A stretch of DNA of 41,867 nucleotides from Prauserella rugosa. GTDB lineage: Bacteria > Actinomycetota > Actinomycetes > Mycobacteriales > Pseudonocardiaceae. Positions 1-7,640 of this stretch are shown here, in pieces (position 1 is the first letter of the stretch; each line of letters opens with the position of its first letter). The stretch spans positions 1 to 41,867 of the forward strand of contig NZ_JOIJ01000025.1 of NCBI RefSeq assembly GCF_000719975.1, written 5' to 3'. The position numbers were made by a program, and so were the translations under genes. The notes beneath the pieces were generated by a model that was not told the DNA's origin, searched no databases, and saw nothing but the letters and a program-made list of their open reading frames with translations.

Positions 1-492
1 CCGGATTGACTGTCCTTCGTCTCGGCGGGCGAGGATGGCGCGGCGTTTGTCGTCGTCGACGACGGGCGGACGTCCGCCGGTTCGCCCTTGTCGTTTGGCC
101 GCCTCGAGGCCATTTTTGGTTTTGCGGCTGATGTCGCGGCGTCGGTCCTCGGCAAGGGCGAGGGCCAGGTCGAGCACGAGGGAGCGCTCGCGGTGCTCGC
201 CGGCGGCGATGCCCTCGAGGACCTTGACCGCCACGCCGCGCTGGAACAGTTCCGAGAGCACGAGCAGGCCGTCGAGGAGGTTTCGGCCGAGCCGGTCGAC
301 CTCTTGCACTGTGAGCATGTCGTCGGGCCGCAAGTAGTCGACGGCGGCGGAGAGCTGCGGCCGGTCGGCCGCGCGCTTGCGCCCGGAGATCTTCTCCTCG
401 AACACGCGCACGCAGATCGGCTCGAGCGCATCCCGCTGCCGCTGCGTCTCCTGCCCACTGCTGGAGACCCGGACGTAGCCCACGAGCGCCAT
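1..492 (-). CDS. Serine recombinase / Tn3-type resolvase, N-terminal part (cut by window edge)
   Basis: The 164 visible residues form the catalytic domain of a resolvase/invertase-family serine recombinase, which cuts and rejoins DNA through a phosphoserine link. After the start MALVGYVRVSS comes the nucleophile-region motif YVRVSS. Further on are SGRKRAADRPQL, the DML..EVDRLGRN block and the helix-E region, and the arginine-rich stretch GRTGGRPPVV leads towards the DNA-binding domain. The C-terminal helix-turn-helix lies beyond base 1. The ATG at 492 is preceded by CGGAGG at 501-506. With a Tn3 transposase fragment at the other end of the window, it may be a tnpR gene, but it could also be an independent resolvase or invertase. 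Confidence 0.9.
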   Translation of the reverse strand, partial: MALVGYVRVSSSGQETQRQRDALEPICVRVFEEKISGRKRAADRPQLSAAVDYLRPDDMLTVQEVDRLGRNLLDGLLVLSELFQRGVAVKVLEGIAAGEHRERSLVLDLALALAEDRRRDISRKTKNGLEAAKRQGRTGGRPPVVDDDKRRAILARRDEGQSIR

Positions 493-660
493 CGCGCACG
501 CCTCCGTTCGTTAAACGTGTTCGTCAACTGGTCCACACCCTAACTGTTTTTGAACGAGTTTGTGAACACCACGACGTGCAAACACGCGAACGCACGCCCT
601 CCGGTGCGCGCCGTTCGGGAACCGACCGTTTGATGAACGACGTGCCGGGTCTTCGCAGAC

Positions 661-714
661 ACAAAAAACGCGCCCCTCCACTCCCGGTTAAGGCCGGGAG
701 TGGAGGGGCGCGTT
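661..714 (-). terminator. Strong intrinsic terminator ending the long minus-strand operon
   Basis: A 21-bp inverted repeat (667-687 against 694-714) with a 6-base loop is followed on the minus strand by a run of six T residues. It lies 16 bases after the stop of the fragment ending at 730, and is the clearest rho-independent terminator in the window. Bases 493-660 hold no convincing gene. Confidence 0.9.
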
Positions 715-729
715 CCGGTAATGCGGCTG

Positions 730-949
730 TCATGCGGCCTGTGTAGTGGTGTTGAGGTTGCCGAGTACCTCGAGGGCGGCGCGGATCTTCTCGGCTGTCT
801 CGAGGTGCGCATCGAGCTGGCGACGGGCCTGGTTGAGTAGCCCGTCGTGGTTGTGGGGCCGTTGAGCGGCCTGGGTGGCGGCGAACACGGTCGTCAGCGC
901 CTCGCGTGTCCAATCGGTGCCGCGCTCGAGTGCCATGTGCAGTTGCCGT
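730..949 (-). pseudogene. 3' fragment of a gene split by the IS200/IS605 insertion
   Basis: This fragment encodes about 72 helical residues (RQLHMALERG...TTTQAA) of unknown function. An in-frame GTG (957) and ATG (about 924) could act as starts, but the reading frame fits better as the tail of the gene beginning at 3088. Removing bases 950-2753 joins CTT TC to A CGG and restores one frame, reading VAINLS-RQLHMALERG. The repaired protein would have about 184 residues. It might still be expressed as a small protein from the ATG. Confidence 0.6.
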
Positions 950-956
950 GACTCCA

Positions 957-976
957 CCCACCGCTAAAGCGGCGGG
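957..976. repeat. Right-end hairpin of the IS200/IS605 element
   Basis: CCCACCGC pairs with GCGGCGGG (one mismatch) around TAAA. It lies just beyond the tnpB stop, where such elements have the subterminal structure recognised by TnpA and where the TnpB guide (omega) RNA normally ends. Confidence 0.65.
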
Positions 977-992
977 CTTCCTCCGGTGCTGC

Positions 993-2225
993 TCAAGCAG
1001 CGTCGGAGAGGACCAGCCCGGCCCTGGTTGCGATGTTGATCGCCGCGTTGACGTCCGCGTTCGCCGCGTGCCCGCAGCATTGGCAAACGAACTCGGCTTG
1101 GCTGACACGGTTCTCCTTCGCAACGTGCCCGCATTCCGGGCACGTACGGGAGGTGTTGCGGGCGTCTACCCGGATCACGTGGCGACCAGCGCTTTCAGCC
1201 TTGTCTGCCAGGATTCCGAGGAACTGTCCCCAACCCGCGTCGAGAATGCTCCGGTTCAACCCGGATTTCGCTGCTGCCCCGTTGGGCAGGAACGCGCCGG
1301 GTTGTTCCGGGTCTGGCTTGGATTTCGCGGCGGCGGTCATGCCGCCGATGTTGAGGTCTTCGTGCGCGATGACGTCGTGGGCGCGTACGAGCGCGAGTGC
1401 GGTCTTGTGGTGGTGGTCCAACCGCTGGCGGCGGACCTTGGCATGCAGCTTGCCGACCCTGCGCACGGCCTGGCGATGCTTCTTGGTGCGCGCCGACTTG
1501 CGAACCTTCTTCGGGAACTCGTCCAGGGCGCGTTGCGCTTCGGCCAGTTCGTCAGCAGCGCGTTGGGCATGCCTGGGGTTCGCGAAATGTTCGCCGTTGC
1601 TGGTGGTAGCGAAGTGTTCGACCCCCATGTCGATGCCGACGGCCCGGCCGGTTTCCGGAAACGGCTCAGCCGGGACGTCGTCACAGGACAGGACGACGAA
1701 CCAGCGGTTCGCCTCGCGCTTGACGCTGACGGTCTTCACCCGCCCCTGGACTGGTCGATGCTGGTGCACGCGGACGTGCCCGACACCTTGCAGGCGCACG
1801 CGGGTCTGGGTGTCGTGCGGGGTGGAGTTCCACCGGCACCCGTCGCCATCCTTGGGGAAGTCGACGGTGTCGAAGTGCCCCTTGCCTTTGAACCTCGGGT
1901 ATCCGGGCTCGTCTCCGTTGCGGATGCGACGGAAGAACGCCTCGAACGCCTTGTTCAACCGGCGCAACGTCGCCTGCTGCGACGAGAACGACCACCGGCC
2001 TTGCCCGTCCGCGTCTGCGGTTCGGATGTCGCGAAGCTGTGCGGACTGGTCGCCGTAGCGGACGCTGGTCTTCGACGGGTGCGCGTAGGCTTCGCGGCGT
2101 TCCTGCAACGCGGCGTTGTACAGGTCGCAGTGGTCAGCCAGCATCGCCCGCAACGCCTGCTGCTGCTTGCGGGTCGGGCGGAGGAGGAACTTGTACGAGC
2201 GGCGCACGGCTACACCCGTTCCCAT
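993..2225 (-). CDS. tnpB: TnpB, RNA-guided nuclease of an IS200/IS605 element
   Basis: Starting at MGTGVAVRRSYK the protein has about 410 residues, the normal TnpB length. The RuvC-like site is complete: D199 in GIDMGVEHF, E289 in AHEDLNIGGM and D391 in NADVNAAINI. A four-cysteine zinc ribbon sits between them (C362, C365, C381, C384). TnpB proteins are RNA-guided DNA endonucleases that help the element persist at donor sites. The open frame extends upstream to 2300, but the extra residues are unlike the family. The ATG at 2225 overlaps the end of tnpA by 16 bases, so the two are probably translated together. Confidence 0.92.
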   Translation of the reverse strand: MGTGVAVRRSYKFLLRPTRKQQQALRAMLADHCDLYNAALQERREAYAHPSKTSVRYGDQSAQLRDIRTADADGQGRWSFSSQQATLRRLNKAFEAFFRRIRNGDEPGYPRFKGKGHFDTVDFPKDGDGCRWNSTPHDTQTRVRLQGVGHVRVHQHRPVQGRVKTVSVKREANRWFVVLSCDDVPAEPFPETGRAVGIDMGVEHFATTSNGEHFANPRHAQRAADELAEAQRALDEFPKKVRKSARTKKHRQAVRRVGKLHAKVRRQRLDHHHKTALALVRAHDVIAHEDLNIGGMTAAAKSKPDPEQPGAFLPNGAAAKSGLNRSILDAGWGQFLGILADKAESAGRHVIRVDARNTSRTCPECGHVAKENRVSQAEFVCQCCGHAANADVNAAINIATRAGLVLSDAA

Positions 2226-2632
2226 TGGGTGTCGATGTATCGCTGCACGGTCTCGGCACTGACAGAGCCGACCGTGGCGGCGAAGTACGACGACGACCAC
2301 AACGTCGGGAGTCGTGACTTGAGGTGCGGGAACTCTTCACGCAGCACGCGCGAGGTGAAGCCCTTGAACTGGTTCGCCACGTATGAGGCGGACGACTTCG
2401 GGTCATGCTTGACGAACAGGTGCACGTGGTCGGGCATTACCTCCAGGGCCACGATTTCCCAGCCGCGCTCGTCGGCTTTCTCCCGGATCAGTTCGTCCAG
2501 ACGTTCCGCGACCCGGCCACCGAGGACTCGGCGGCGGTACTTCGGGCACCACACCACGTGCAGCCCGAGGTCGTACACGCCCCCGGAGAACCGGCGGACT
2601 TTCCTGGTCGCAGACACACCCTGATTATACAC
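2210..2632 (-). CDS. tnpA: TnpA, IS200-type Y1 (HUH) transposase
   Basis: The 140-residue protein is the single-strand DNA transposase that excises and inserts the element. It has the HUH motif in PDHVHLF and the catalytic tyrosine in the helix SAETVQRYIDTQ near the C-terminus, with the family signature LGLHVVWCPKYRR. Length is typical for IS200 TnpA. The start is a GTG at 2632, and a second GTG at 2617 (MSATRK) is just as plausible. No frameshift is visible, so the element looks potentially active. Confidence 0.93.
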   Translation of the reverse strand: MYNQGVSATRKVRRFSGGVYDLGLHVVWCPKYRRRVLGGRVAERLDELIREKADERGWEIVALEVMPDHVHLFVKHDPKSSASYVANQFKGFTSRVLREEFPHLKSRLPTLWSSSYFAATVGSVSAETVQRYIDTQWERV

Positions 2633-2723
2633 ACAACGTAGGTATAACCTTGGAGGGGAGGGAGGCGAGGGATGTTCGGTGCAGGTTGGCGACGGAAGGT
2701 CGCGAAACGTAGCGCCGATTCAC

Positions 2724-2743
2724 CCCGCAGCTAAAGCAGCGGG
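2724..2743. repeat. Left-end hairpin of the IS200/IS605 element
   Basis: An imperfect hairpin with CCCGCAGC and GCAGCGGG arms around TAAA, closely resembling the right-end hairpin. It lies about 90 bases upstream of the tnpA start and 10 bases inside the inferred left edge. Confidence 0.6.
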
Positions 2744-2753
2744 TCCCCTCGCC

Positions 2754-3088
2754 GAAAGATTGATGGCCACGCCTCGGGCGAGGGCTTCGAGGACGTAGGC
2801 GTCGGTGACGCTGATGAAATCCCCGCGGTCGCCGGCATGGGCCACGGGTTGGCCCCAGCCGGCCTGATCGAAGAACTCCAGCGCTGCGGTGATCGCGGCC
2901 CAGGGCTGGAGTCCGGGATCCCCGGTGGCGTCGTGGATGCGGTGGGTGGCCTCGTCGACGACGAATCTCCGGTCGCGCACGGGAAGGCGCATCAGCATCT
3001 CGGCCGTGACCGGTTCGGGCTCCGACGGGGCCTCACCGGTGTTGTGGACGGTGGCGGAGTCGGTCAGCGGCAGAACCGTGGTAGACAC
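2754..3088 (-). pseudogene. 5' fragment of the gene split by the IS200/IS605 insertion
   Basis: Translation starts at a GTG (3088) preceded by AAAGGAC and gives about 112 native residues: MSTTVLPLTDS, an acidic linker, then MRLPVRDRRFVVDEATHRIHD and a helical segment ending VAINLS. The frame then runs into the insertion sequence and stops after about ten foreign residues (ARGPAALAAG). The rest of the gene is at 730-949. I recognise no domain. It is the last gene of the minus-strand operon, and its two halves flank a potentially active element. Confidence 0.65.
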
Positions 3089-3194
3089 GACTGTCCTTTC
3101 AGGTGAGGGGACAAGAAAGTCCCGGGGCGCGCGGGCTGTAGGAGGCGAGCGCGCCCCGGGCACAAACTCCGGTCAGCTCTCGGCCGTGGCAGGG

Positions 3195-3755
3195 TCAGTC
3201 GATGCCGGTGCGGTGCTTCAACGCGCCGAGCTTGCTGCCGTACATGTAGAACACAGCCACGAACACGTGGATGCGATCCGGCACCTCGAGACTGTCGATG
3301 ACCTCGTCGATGTCGTCGGAGTCGAGATCGACCCCGGCGGCGATGCGCCGGTTGAACACGTCTTTGGCCACCTGGTGAGGCCGATCGCCCATACGAATCG
3401 GGTGCAGTTCGCGCAGATCGAACTCCACCGGCAGCGGCAGAGTGACCAGTTCTGCCGGGTAACGGGCAGTCAGGATGGCCATGGCCGTGTTCACCACGTG
3501 CGTGATCAGCGACGGGCCCATGTGCAGGTTCTTGATCAGACTGGTCAGCTCGGCGAGCGTGACGACGTCGTCCTCGATGCTGACCGGGGTATCGATGTCC
3601 ACATCGAGGCGGCGCATGGCGTCCTCGATGTTGTCCAGAACTTTCCCCGGATCGATCATCATCGTCTCGCCGTCGCTGACACTCGCGCGCCGGTGGCGTC
3701 GATCCAGCATTTCAGCGATCAGCTGTTCCGGCGTCGGGTCTTGGGGCGCAGTCAT
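3195..3755 (-). CDS. Hypothetical protein (186 aa)
   Basis: I do not recognise this family. The ATG at 3755 (MTAPQDPTPEQ) is chosen because AAGGAC lies at a good distance upstream. The open frame extends to 3806 without a better signal. The protein is soluble and acidic, with an N-terminal arginine-rich patch (LDRRHRRASVSDGE), a middle acidic region and a hydrophobic helix around NLHMGPSLITHVVNTAMAIL. It ends with an FYMYGSKLGALKHRTG tail. It lies 107 bases upstream of the IS-split gene and downstream of the sigma factor gene, probably in the same operon. Confidence 0.7.
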   Translation of the reverse strand: MTAPQDPTPEQLIAEMLDRRHRRASVSDGETMMIDPGKVLDNIEDAMRRLDVDIDTPVSIEDDVVTLAELTSLIKNLHMGPSLITHVVNTAMAILTARYPAELVTLPLPVEFDLRELHPIRMGDRPHQVAKDVFNRRIAAGVDLDSDDIDEVIDSLEVPDRIHVFVAVFYMYGSKLGALKHRTGID

Positions 3756-3968
3756 GAAACGTGTCCTTCTGTCGAGGGTGTTGAACGGCTCCAGTGTTGA
3801 AGCCACAGAGCGGGTTCCGGCGGGTTCGACGGACGGCTGCGCGACAACGTCGCTGCACAGCGCAGAAATCGACCCTGCTCAGCCATGACAGGTGACGAGG
3901 TGCTCGCGGGCCGCAACATGTCGCTTACCTGTGGCGCAGCCCCCGAAAGCGACCTGGGGTATATGGCG

Positions 3969-4604
3969 TTATGCAGCTCCTTTTCGGGCTCTCTGGGTGC
4001 GTGGTGTGGTGGCGGTGGTGCGCAGGCTGGTCAGGGCGCGATGTCGGGCTACGCGCACCGAGCTGATCGAGGAGCCGAGGCGGGCGGCGATGCTCTCGTC
4101 GGGTTCGTCGCGCAGGTAGTGCGCCACGAGTGCTTCGCGGCGGCGGGGTGCCAGGGCGGCGATGGCCGGTTGCAGCTGGCGCAGGGTGTCGTGCAGCTCG
4201 GCCTCGCGGTCGGGGCGGGATTCCTGCCGTGGTGCGAGGTGGTCGAGGTCCTCGGCCGTTCCGGCGGGTGTGGCGGGCCAGGACCGTTTCGGCTGGCGCA
4301 TGAGGTCGGCGATGCAGCGGCCGGTGAGGGTGTGTACCCAGGCCAGCAGGTGTCCTTCGCTGCGCCACTCGAGCACGTCCAGGCTGCGCCACAGGCGCAC
4401 CAGCGCCTCCTGGACGATGTCGTCGACAGTGCTGCCGCAGCGGTGGATCTGGTGCCTGCGCGGGCGGGCGTAGCGGGCGATCCAGTGGCTCAACGGACGA
4501 GCCAACGCCGTGAAATCCGCCGGCCGTCCGCTCTGCGCGGCCAGTAACAGTGGTTTCCACTCCTCGCCGCGCGGCAGGTGTGTCGGTTGTTTCGGTGTGG
4601 TCAT
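3969..4604 (-). CDS. RNA polymerase sigma factor, sigma-70 family, ECF-like
   Basis: The protein has 211 residues. Sigma region 2 spans about residues 30-110 and includes DDIVQEALVRLWRSL, matching the conserved region 2.2 core that contacts RNA polymerase. Region 4 spans about 140-195 as LAPRRREALVAHYLRDEP followed by a helix-turn-helix (ESIAARLGSSISSVRVARHR) for -35 recognition. Length and two-domain form fit group IV (ECF) sigma factors. Its ATG overlaps the stop of the small membrane protein gene 4601-4888 by four bases. That partner is a possible anti-sigma factor, although it lacks a recognisable zinc anti-sigma motif. Confidence 0.87.
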   Translation of the reverse strand: MTTPKQPTHLPRGEEWKPLLLAAQSGRPADFTALARPLSHWIARYARPRRHQIHRCGSTVDDIVQEALVRLWRSLDVLEWRSEGHLLAWVHTLTGRCIADLMRQPKRSWPATPAGTAEDLDHLAPRQESRPDREAELHDTLRQLQPAIAALAPRRREALVAHYLRDEPDESIAARLGSSISSVRVARHRALTSLRTTATTPRTQRARKGAA

Positions 4605-4888
4605 GGCCGCTTCCTCCTTTCTGGGGCGGGATACAGCGGCGGTGGGAAGTCACCGGGTGGGCCGTCGGGGTCGGTGTTCAGCCGGTAGGTGGCTGGCTCG
4701 ATCAGCTCGTCGCCGAGACTGCTGATGCGCCACCGGCCGCGAGAATCAACGCTGGTGGGCTGATATGCGGGCTGGTCGGCATAGGCGGTGGCGCGGCGAC
4801 GTGCCGCGTGGATGTGCAGCACCAGGGCCACGCCGATCGTGGTGACGATGACCAGCACCGCCACCACGATCGCGACGAGAATCGGCAT
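4601..4888 (-). CDS. Small single-pass membrane protein
   Basis: The 95-residue protein begins MPILVAIVVAVLVIVTTI, so residues 3-27 form one membrane helix. A short basic stretch (HAARRRA) and a proline-rich cytoplasmic tail follow. The start at 4888 fits the hydrophobic N-terminus. Upstream codons in the same frame give arginine-rich sequence that is antisense-like. It overlaps the sigma factor start by ATGA, so translation is likely coupled. It could modulate that sigma factor, but this is inferred only from position. Confidence 0.72.
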   Translation of the reverse strand: MPILVAIVVAVLVIVTTIGVALVLHIHAARRRATAYADQPAYQPTSVDSRGRWRISSLGDELIEPATYRLNTDPDGPPGDFPPPLYPAPERRKRP

Positions 4889-4896
4889 GTCCGACC

Positions 4897-5541
4897 TCAG
4901 CAGCGGTCGAGACCACGGTCGATGGCGTCGTGCTCGACCCGGTCCACAGTGAGCGCGTACTCGGCTTTCGCGGCGACGTAGTCGACGAGATACGTGCACA
5001 CGTCGACGTCGGGCAGCCACTCGGCGGGATCCGCATCGCCCTTCGACCGGTTCGAGCTCGCAGTCACCGGAACCAGGAACCGCACGTCGTTCGCGAACTC
5101 GCCCCTGCGGTCCTCAGACCACGCGTAACCGCCGGAGGCGTGCGCCTCGGCCAGCGGGACCAAGTGGTCGATATCGAGTTCGGACGGGTCGGTCACGACC
5201 TCTCCGTCGTACGACGAGGTCCACCGGCCGTTGCCGATGGTGCAAGCCCCTTTGGTGCGCACCATGTCCTCGGCATGCTCACGAAGCACCCACTCGCGGG
5301 CATCGCAACCATCCCCGACAGGCATCCAGTGAGGCCAGTCGTCGCGGTCGTAGCCGTCGGTGCTGTGCTCCGGACGCACCTCGAGGGAGGCGAGCTGGTC
5401 GCGGGCCTGATCGACGTCGGCGACCCCGTTCGTCTGGGAGAACGGCGCAGCAGCGGTGTCACCATCGCTGATCCACACGGCACCCCCGGCCAAGACCACA
5501 CCGGCGATCGCGTATCCGACGTACTGGACGATGCGCTTCAC
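4897..5541 (-). CDS. Exported HNH nuclease-like protein (DUF1524 / GmrSD C-terminal type)
   Basis: The 214-residue protein starts with a signal-anchor (YVGYAIAGVVLAGGAVWI, residues 7-24), so the catalytic part probably lies outside the cytoplasm. The HNH core is complete: H126 in DIDHLVPLAEA, N151 in FANDVRFLVPV, then N164 and K167 in NRSKGDADPAEW. The terminal cysteine and C97-type cysteines suggest a disulphide. Proteins of this family are common exported nucleases in actinobacteria. The GTG at 5541 overlaps the previous stop (GTGA). A role in DNA degradation or DNA entry during transfer is inference. Confidence 0.85.
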   Translation of the reverse strand: MKRIVQYVGYAIAGVVLAGGAVWISDGDTAAAPFSQTNGVADVDQARDQLASLEVRPEHSTDGYDRDDWPHWMPVGDGCDAREWVLREHAEDMVRTKGACTIGNGRWTSSYDGEVVTDPSELDIDHLVPLAEAHASGGYAWSEDRRGEFANDVRFLVPVTASSNRSKGDADPAEWLPDVDVCTYLVDYVAAKAEYALTVDRVEHDAIDRGLDRC

Positions 5542-5747
5542 AGCTCCTCGCCTCCTGTCGGCACCTCGAGTACGGCCAGGGCGACCACGGCCGTGGAGAG
5601 CGCGTTGGCCAGCTGAGCGCGCTCCACGGCGGAGTACAGCCTCGGATCTGCCTCGCTGAACGCAGAGTTGGCGACGTCGAACGCGGCGAGGGCACGGTGA
5701 TGCAGCTCGGACGACGACGGTGGCGCTGTCGTGGGTGTGGTCTTCAT
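5538..5747 (-). CDS. Small hypothetical protein (69 aa)
   Basis: A short, mostly helical protein of unknown family: a threonine/proline-rich start, then SSELHHRALAAFDVANSAF and a helix QLANALSTAVVALAVLEVP. It overlaps both the Nudix gene upstream (ATGA at 5744-5747) and the HNH gene downstream (GTGA at 5538-5541). That coupling is the main reason to believe it is real. The general pattern resembles the 62-aa protein at 8634-8822, which also has an ALA-rich helix. Confidence 0.65.
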   Translation of the reverse strand: MKTTPTTAPPSSSELHHRALAAFDVANSAFSEADPRLYSAVERAQLANALSTAVVALAVLEVPTGGEEL

Positions 5748-6205
5748 TCGTCCCCCTTGGCCCAGTGGCGGGTGCAGAGCATCTGGACGGCATCAGCGGC
5801 GATGTCGCCGTGGTCAAACGCCAACGCGGGCAACCAGTTGATCGACCACCAGCGGGCATCGGCGGCGTCGTCGGCAGGCTCAGGCCGCGGACATCCGCCG
5901 ACCGGTCCGGTCGCGGACGGGACAATGCCCCAGTACGCAACGGTGACGAGTCCGCGCGGGTCCCGATCAGGCGTGGCATATCGGCCGACCGGGCGAAGTT
6001 CGTGGCAGGCGACGTTGGTTTCCTCAGCGAGTTCTCGACGGGCCGCGGTTTCGGTGTCCTCACCGGTCTCGATGTAGCCGCCGGGCAGCGCCCAGTAGTC
6101 GACGTACGGCTCCCACCGGCGACGGACGAGCAGGATGTGCCAGCCAGCGTCGTATCCGAACAACGCGACGTCGGCAGTGTCAGGAAACAGGGCCTGTGTG
6201 GGCAT
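5744..6205 (-). CDS. Nudix hydrolase
   Basis: The 153-residue protein carries a full Nudix box at about residues 42-64: GGYIETGED...ARRELAEETNV, matching GX5EX7REUXEEXGU. Such enzymes hydrolyse nucleoside diphosphates linked to another group, such as damaged nucleotides, ADP-ribose or NAD-type cofactors. The substrate cannot be told from sequence, although the strand LLVRRRWEPYVDYWALPGG resembles general ADP-ribose-pyrophosphatase-like members. It overlaps the next gene by four bases and is separated from the preceding one by five, so it is part of the operon. Confidence 0.9.
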   Translation of the reverse strand: MPTQALFPDTADVALFGYDAGWHILLVRRRWEPYVDYWALPGGYIETGEDTETAARRELAEETNVACHELRPVGRYATPDRDPRGLVTVAYWGIVPSATGPVGGCPRPEPADDAADARWWSINWLPALAFDHGDIAADAVQMLCTRHWAKGDE

Positions 6206-6210
6206 CGGAA

Positions 6211-6639
6211 TCAGTCCTTCGTAGTCGTGGCGGTGACAGCGGCGGCGATCGCGTTCGCGACGTGGTGCCAGGCTTGATCGAGCAGCGGGGCACCTCCCCG
6301 CTCAAGGAACGGCCCCTTGCCCAGCAGTCGGGCAGTGCGTGGGAGGAGGCCGTGCTCGCGGCGGTCGGCGGCGTAGTGCGTGACAGCGGAAACCAGCTCG
6401 CCCATCAGCACGCCGCGGGCCGTGAGGCCAAGGTCAAATGCGCGGTTCGCCGCGGCCACAGCGGCGAGGTTGGTGGCGGTATATCCGGCGACGTGGGCCG
6501 CGCAGGCGATCGCGCCGTCGCGGCCCTGATCGCCCTTGCGTTGGGCCTGGTGGTCGGTCTGGACCCAATAGTCGCCGAGGTGGTGCGCGGCGTGGCGTAC
6601 CGCAGCAAGGGCGGCGAAACGGGTTGCGCGGGTCAGCAC
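6211..6639 (-). CDS. DUF3307-like protein (142 aa)
   Basis: The protein shows the pattern HAAHHLGDYWVQTDHQA near residues 17-33, followed by CAAHVAGYTAT. This resembles DUF3307 proteins, whose conserved HxxGD..LQTD core is found in phages and plasmids with no settled function. Two weakly hydrophobic helices follow. The GTG at 6639 is chosen because GGAGG lies about seven bases upstream and because the gene then overlaps the preceding stop (6633-6635). The frame is open further upstream, but that part is the antisense of the neighbouring gene. Confidence 0.65.
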   Translation of the reverse strand: MLTRATRFAALAAVRHAAHHLGDYWVQTDHQAQRKGDQGRDGAIACAAHVAGYTATNLAAVAAANRAFDLGLTARGVLMGELVSAVTHYAADRREHGLLPRTARLLGKGPFLERGGAPLLDQAWHHVANAIAAAVTATTTKD

Positions 6640-7160
6640 CAGGGCCTCCAGACCATTACCGGGGATGCGTTGCGGGCGTAGGACGGCGTGGTGGTGGCGT
6701 CGTCGGCGTAACTGAATCGCCACGGCCGATCGAAGGCCGCTCGCTGGAGACACAGTCCGCACTCGTCGTTCGGTTCCAGCTCGGCCAGCACCTCGTAGTG
6801 GCCGTGCCGGGCGGAGTCGATCGCGCCTTCGAGGCAAGCGCACAGGGGCAGGTCGCAGACGTCGTAGACCCATCCCCACTGCTCGAACAGGGCCCCTTCG
6901 TCGAAGGGCTCCTCGATCTCGCGCTCCCAGGCCAGGCGTTCAAGCAGCGAGCGGACGTTGTCGAGTGGGTGGTGTCCGAAAACCACCACGAGCTGCTCCA
7001 GGGCAAGTGACGCGTCGTCGACCACGTCGACAACGGCCCAACGCAGGCCGTTGTCCTCCCCGCGAGACGTCTCAAGCAATTCCGGCGGCCACGGTCCTGT
7101 GGGATCGGGCTCGGCGAACAGTCCGCCGTCGCTGGCGCGTTTGAGCGTGGACGTGGGCAT
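6633..7160 (-). CDS. Hypothetical protein (175 aa)
   Basis: Start ATG 7160 gives MPTSTLKRASDGGLFAEPD. The protein is acidic and tryptophan-rich (DPTGPWPPELLE, LRWAVVDVVDDASLALEQL, FEQWGWVYDVCDLPLC). A set of cysteines (VCDLPLCACLEGA and NDECGLCLQRAAF) could bind a metal. I recognise no family. It overlaps the DUF3307-like gene by seven bases and follows the zinc-ribbon gene by 17 bases. Confidence 0.7.
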   Translation of the reverse strand: MPTSTLKRASDGGLFAEPDPTGPWPPELLETSRGEDNGLRWAVVDVVDDASLALEQLVVVFGHHPLDNVRSLLERLAWEREIEEPFDEGALFEQWGWVYDVCDLPLCACLEGAIDSARHGHYEVLAELEPNDECGLCLQRAAFDRPWRFSYADDATTTPSYARNASPVMVWRPWC

Positions 7161-7177
7161 GGCGGCTCCAATCGGTT

Positions 7178-7405
7178 TCAGGGTTTGCGGCCGAGGGCGC
7201 GGGCCAGCAGGCGGATCTTTTTGCCGGTGCCTCCGCAGCGGCCGCATTTGCGCCAGTACTTGCCTTTCGAGTTCGGGGCGGTCTTTTTGCCGCCGCCGCA
7301 CGCCCCGCAGTGGGTGTAGGGCCAGATGAGGGCGTAGGCGAGGTAGGCGGCGGCGAGGGCGAGTAGGAGGAGGAGGACGGCGCGAACGTTGGGGTCAGTC
7401 CACAT
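7178..7405 (-). CDS. Small membrane-anchored zinc-ribbon protein (75 aa)
   Basis: An N-terminal membrane helix (AVLLLLLALAAAYLAYALIW, residues 9-28) is followed by two CxxCxGxG-like knuckles: HCGACGGGKK and KCGRCGGTGKK. These resemble the DnaJ central zinc finger, and probably one zinc is bound by the four cysteines. The ATG at 7405 overlaps the end of the preceding gene (stop at 7395). Proteins of this type are frequent in actinomycete mobile elements. The function is unknown. Confidence 0.75.
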   Translation of the reverse strand: MWTDPNVRAVLLLLLALAAAYLAYALIWPYTHCGACGGGKKTAPNSKGKYWRKCGRCGGTGKKIRLLARALGRKP

Positions 7406-7640
7406 AGGGCGGTCCTTCGGGGTGACGGTAGGCGTGCGCGCGGGCGGCGAGGGTGTAGGCGATCGCGTCGAGTTCGGCGATCACGACCTCCAGTCCGGGG
7501 TGGGCCGCGGCGCGCAGTTCGCGGGCGCGGGCTTGGAGGGCGCGGGCGATGGCGGTGTCTTCGTAGGCGAGGTAGTCCCGCTCGTGTGGGGCGAGCCCGG
7601 CCACCGGGGGCCGGGTCAGGCGCTGTAGCTGCGGGATCAC
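7395..7640 (-). CDS. Small hypothetical helical protein (81 aa)
   Basis: The GTG at 7640 overlaps the upstream stop as GTGA, giving MIPQLQRLTRPPVAGLAPHE. The body is alanine- and arginine-rich helix (DTAIARALQARARELRAAAH). The larger open frame up to 8066 is antisense-like and rejected. No family is recognised. It sits between the YdjM-type hydrolase and the zinc-ribbon gene, with overlaps on both sides. Confidence 0.6.
   Translation of the reverse strand: MIPQLQRLTRPPVAGLAPHERDYLAYEDTAIARALQARARELRAAAHPGLEVVIAELDAIAYTLAARAHAYRHPEGPPYVD

Larger units (their letters stand above)
950..2753 (-). mobile_element. Complete IS200/IS605-family insertion sequence (tnpA + tnpB)
   Basis: An 1804-base unit carries a Y1 transposase gene (tnpA) overlapping a tnpB gene, which is the usual IS605-type layout. 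Both ends have a small imperfect hairpin with the core GCTAAAGC, at 957-976 (right end) and 2724-2743 (left end). This family has subterminal hairpins instead of terminal inverted repeats. I placed the exact edges by asking which excision restores the interrupted frame: the left flank ends in CTTTC and the right end in GAGTC. No target duplication is expected, and none is seen. Confidence 0.8.

Noticed and set aside
524..1123. Minus-strand frame of 199 codons across the left edge of the insertion sequence
   Set aside because: It is arginine/serine-rich shadow sequence that runs through the terminator hairpin and overlaps tnpB in another frame.
906..2624. Plus-strand open frame of 572 codons across the insertion sequence
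   Set aside because: It is antisense to tnpA and tnpB, which carry complete catalytic motifs.
4601..4888. Small membrane protein as a zinc anti-sigma factor for the adjacent sigma factor
   Set aside because: It lacks the HxxxCxxC motif of zinc anti-sigma factors, so only position supports the idea.
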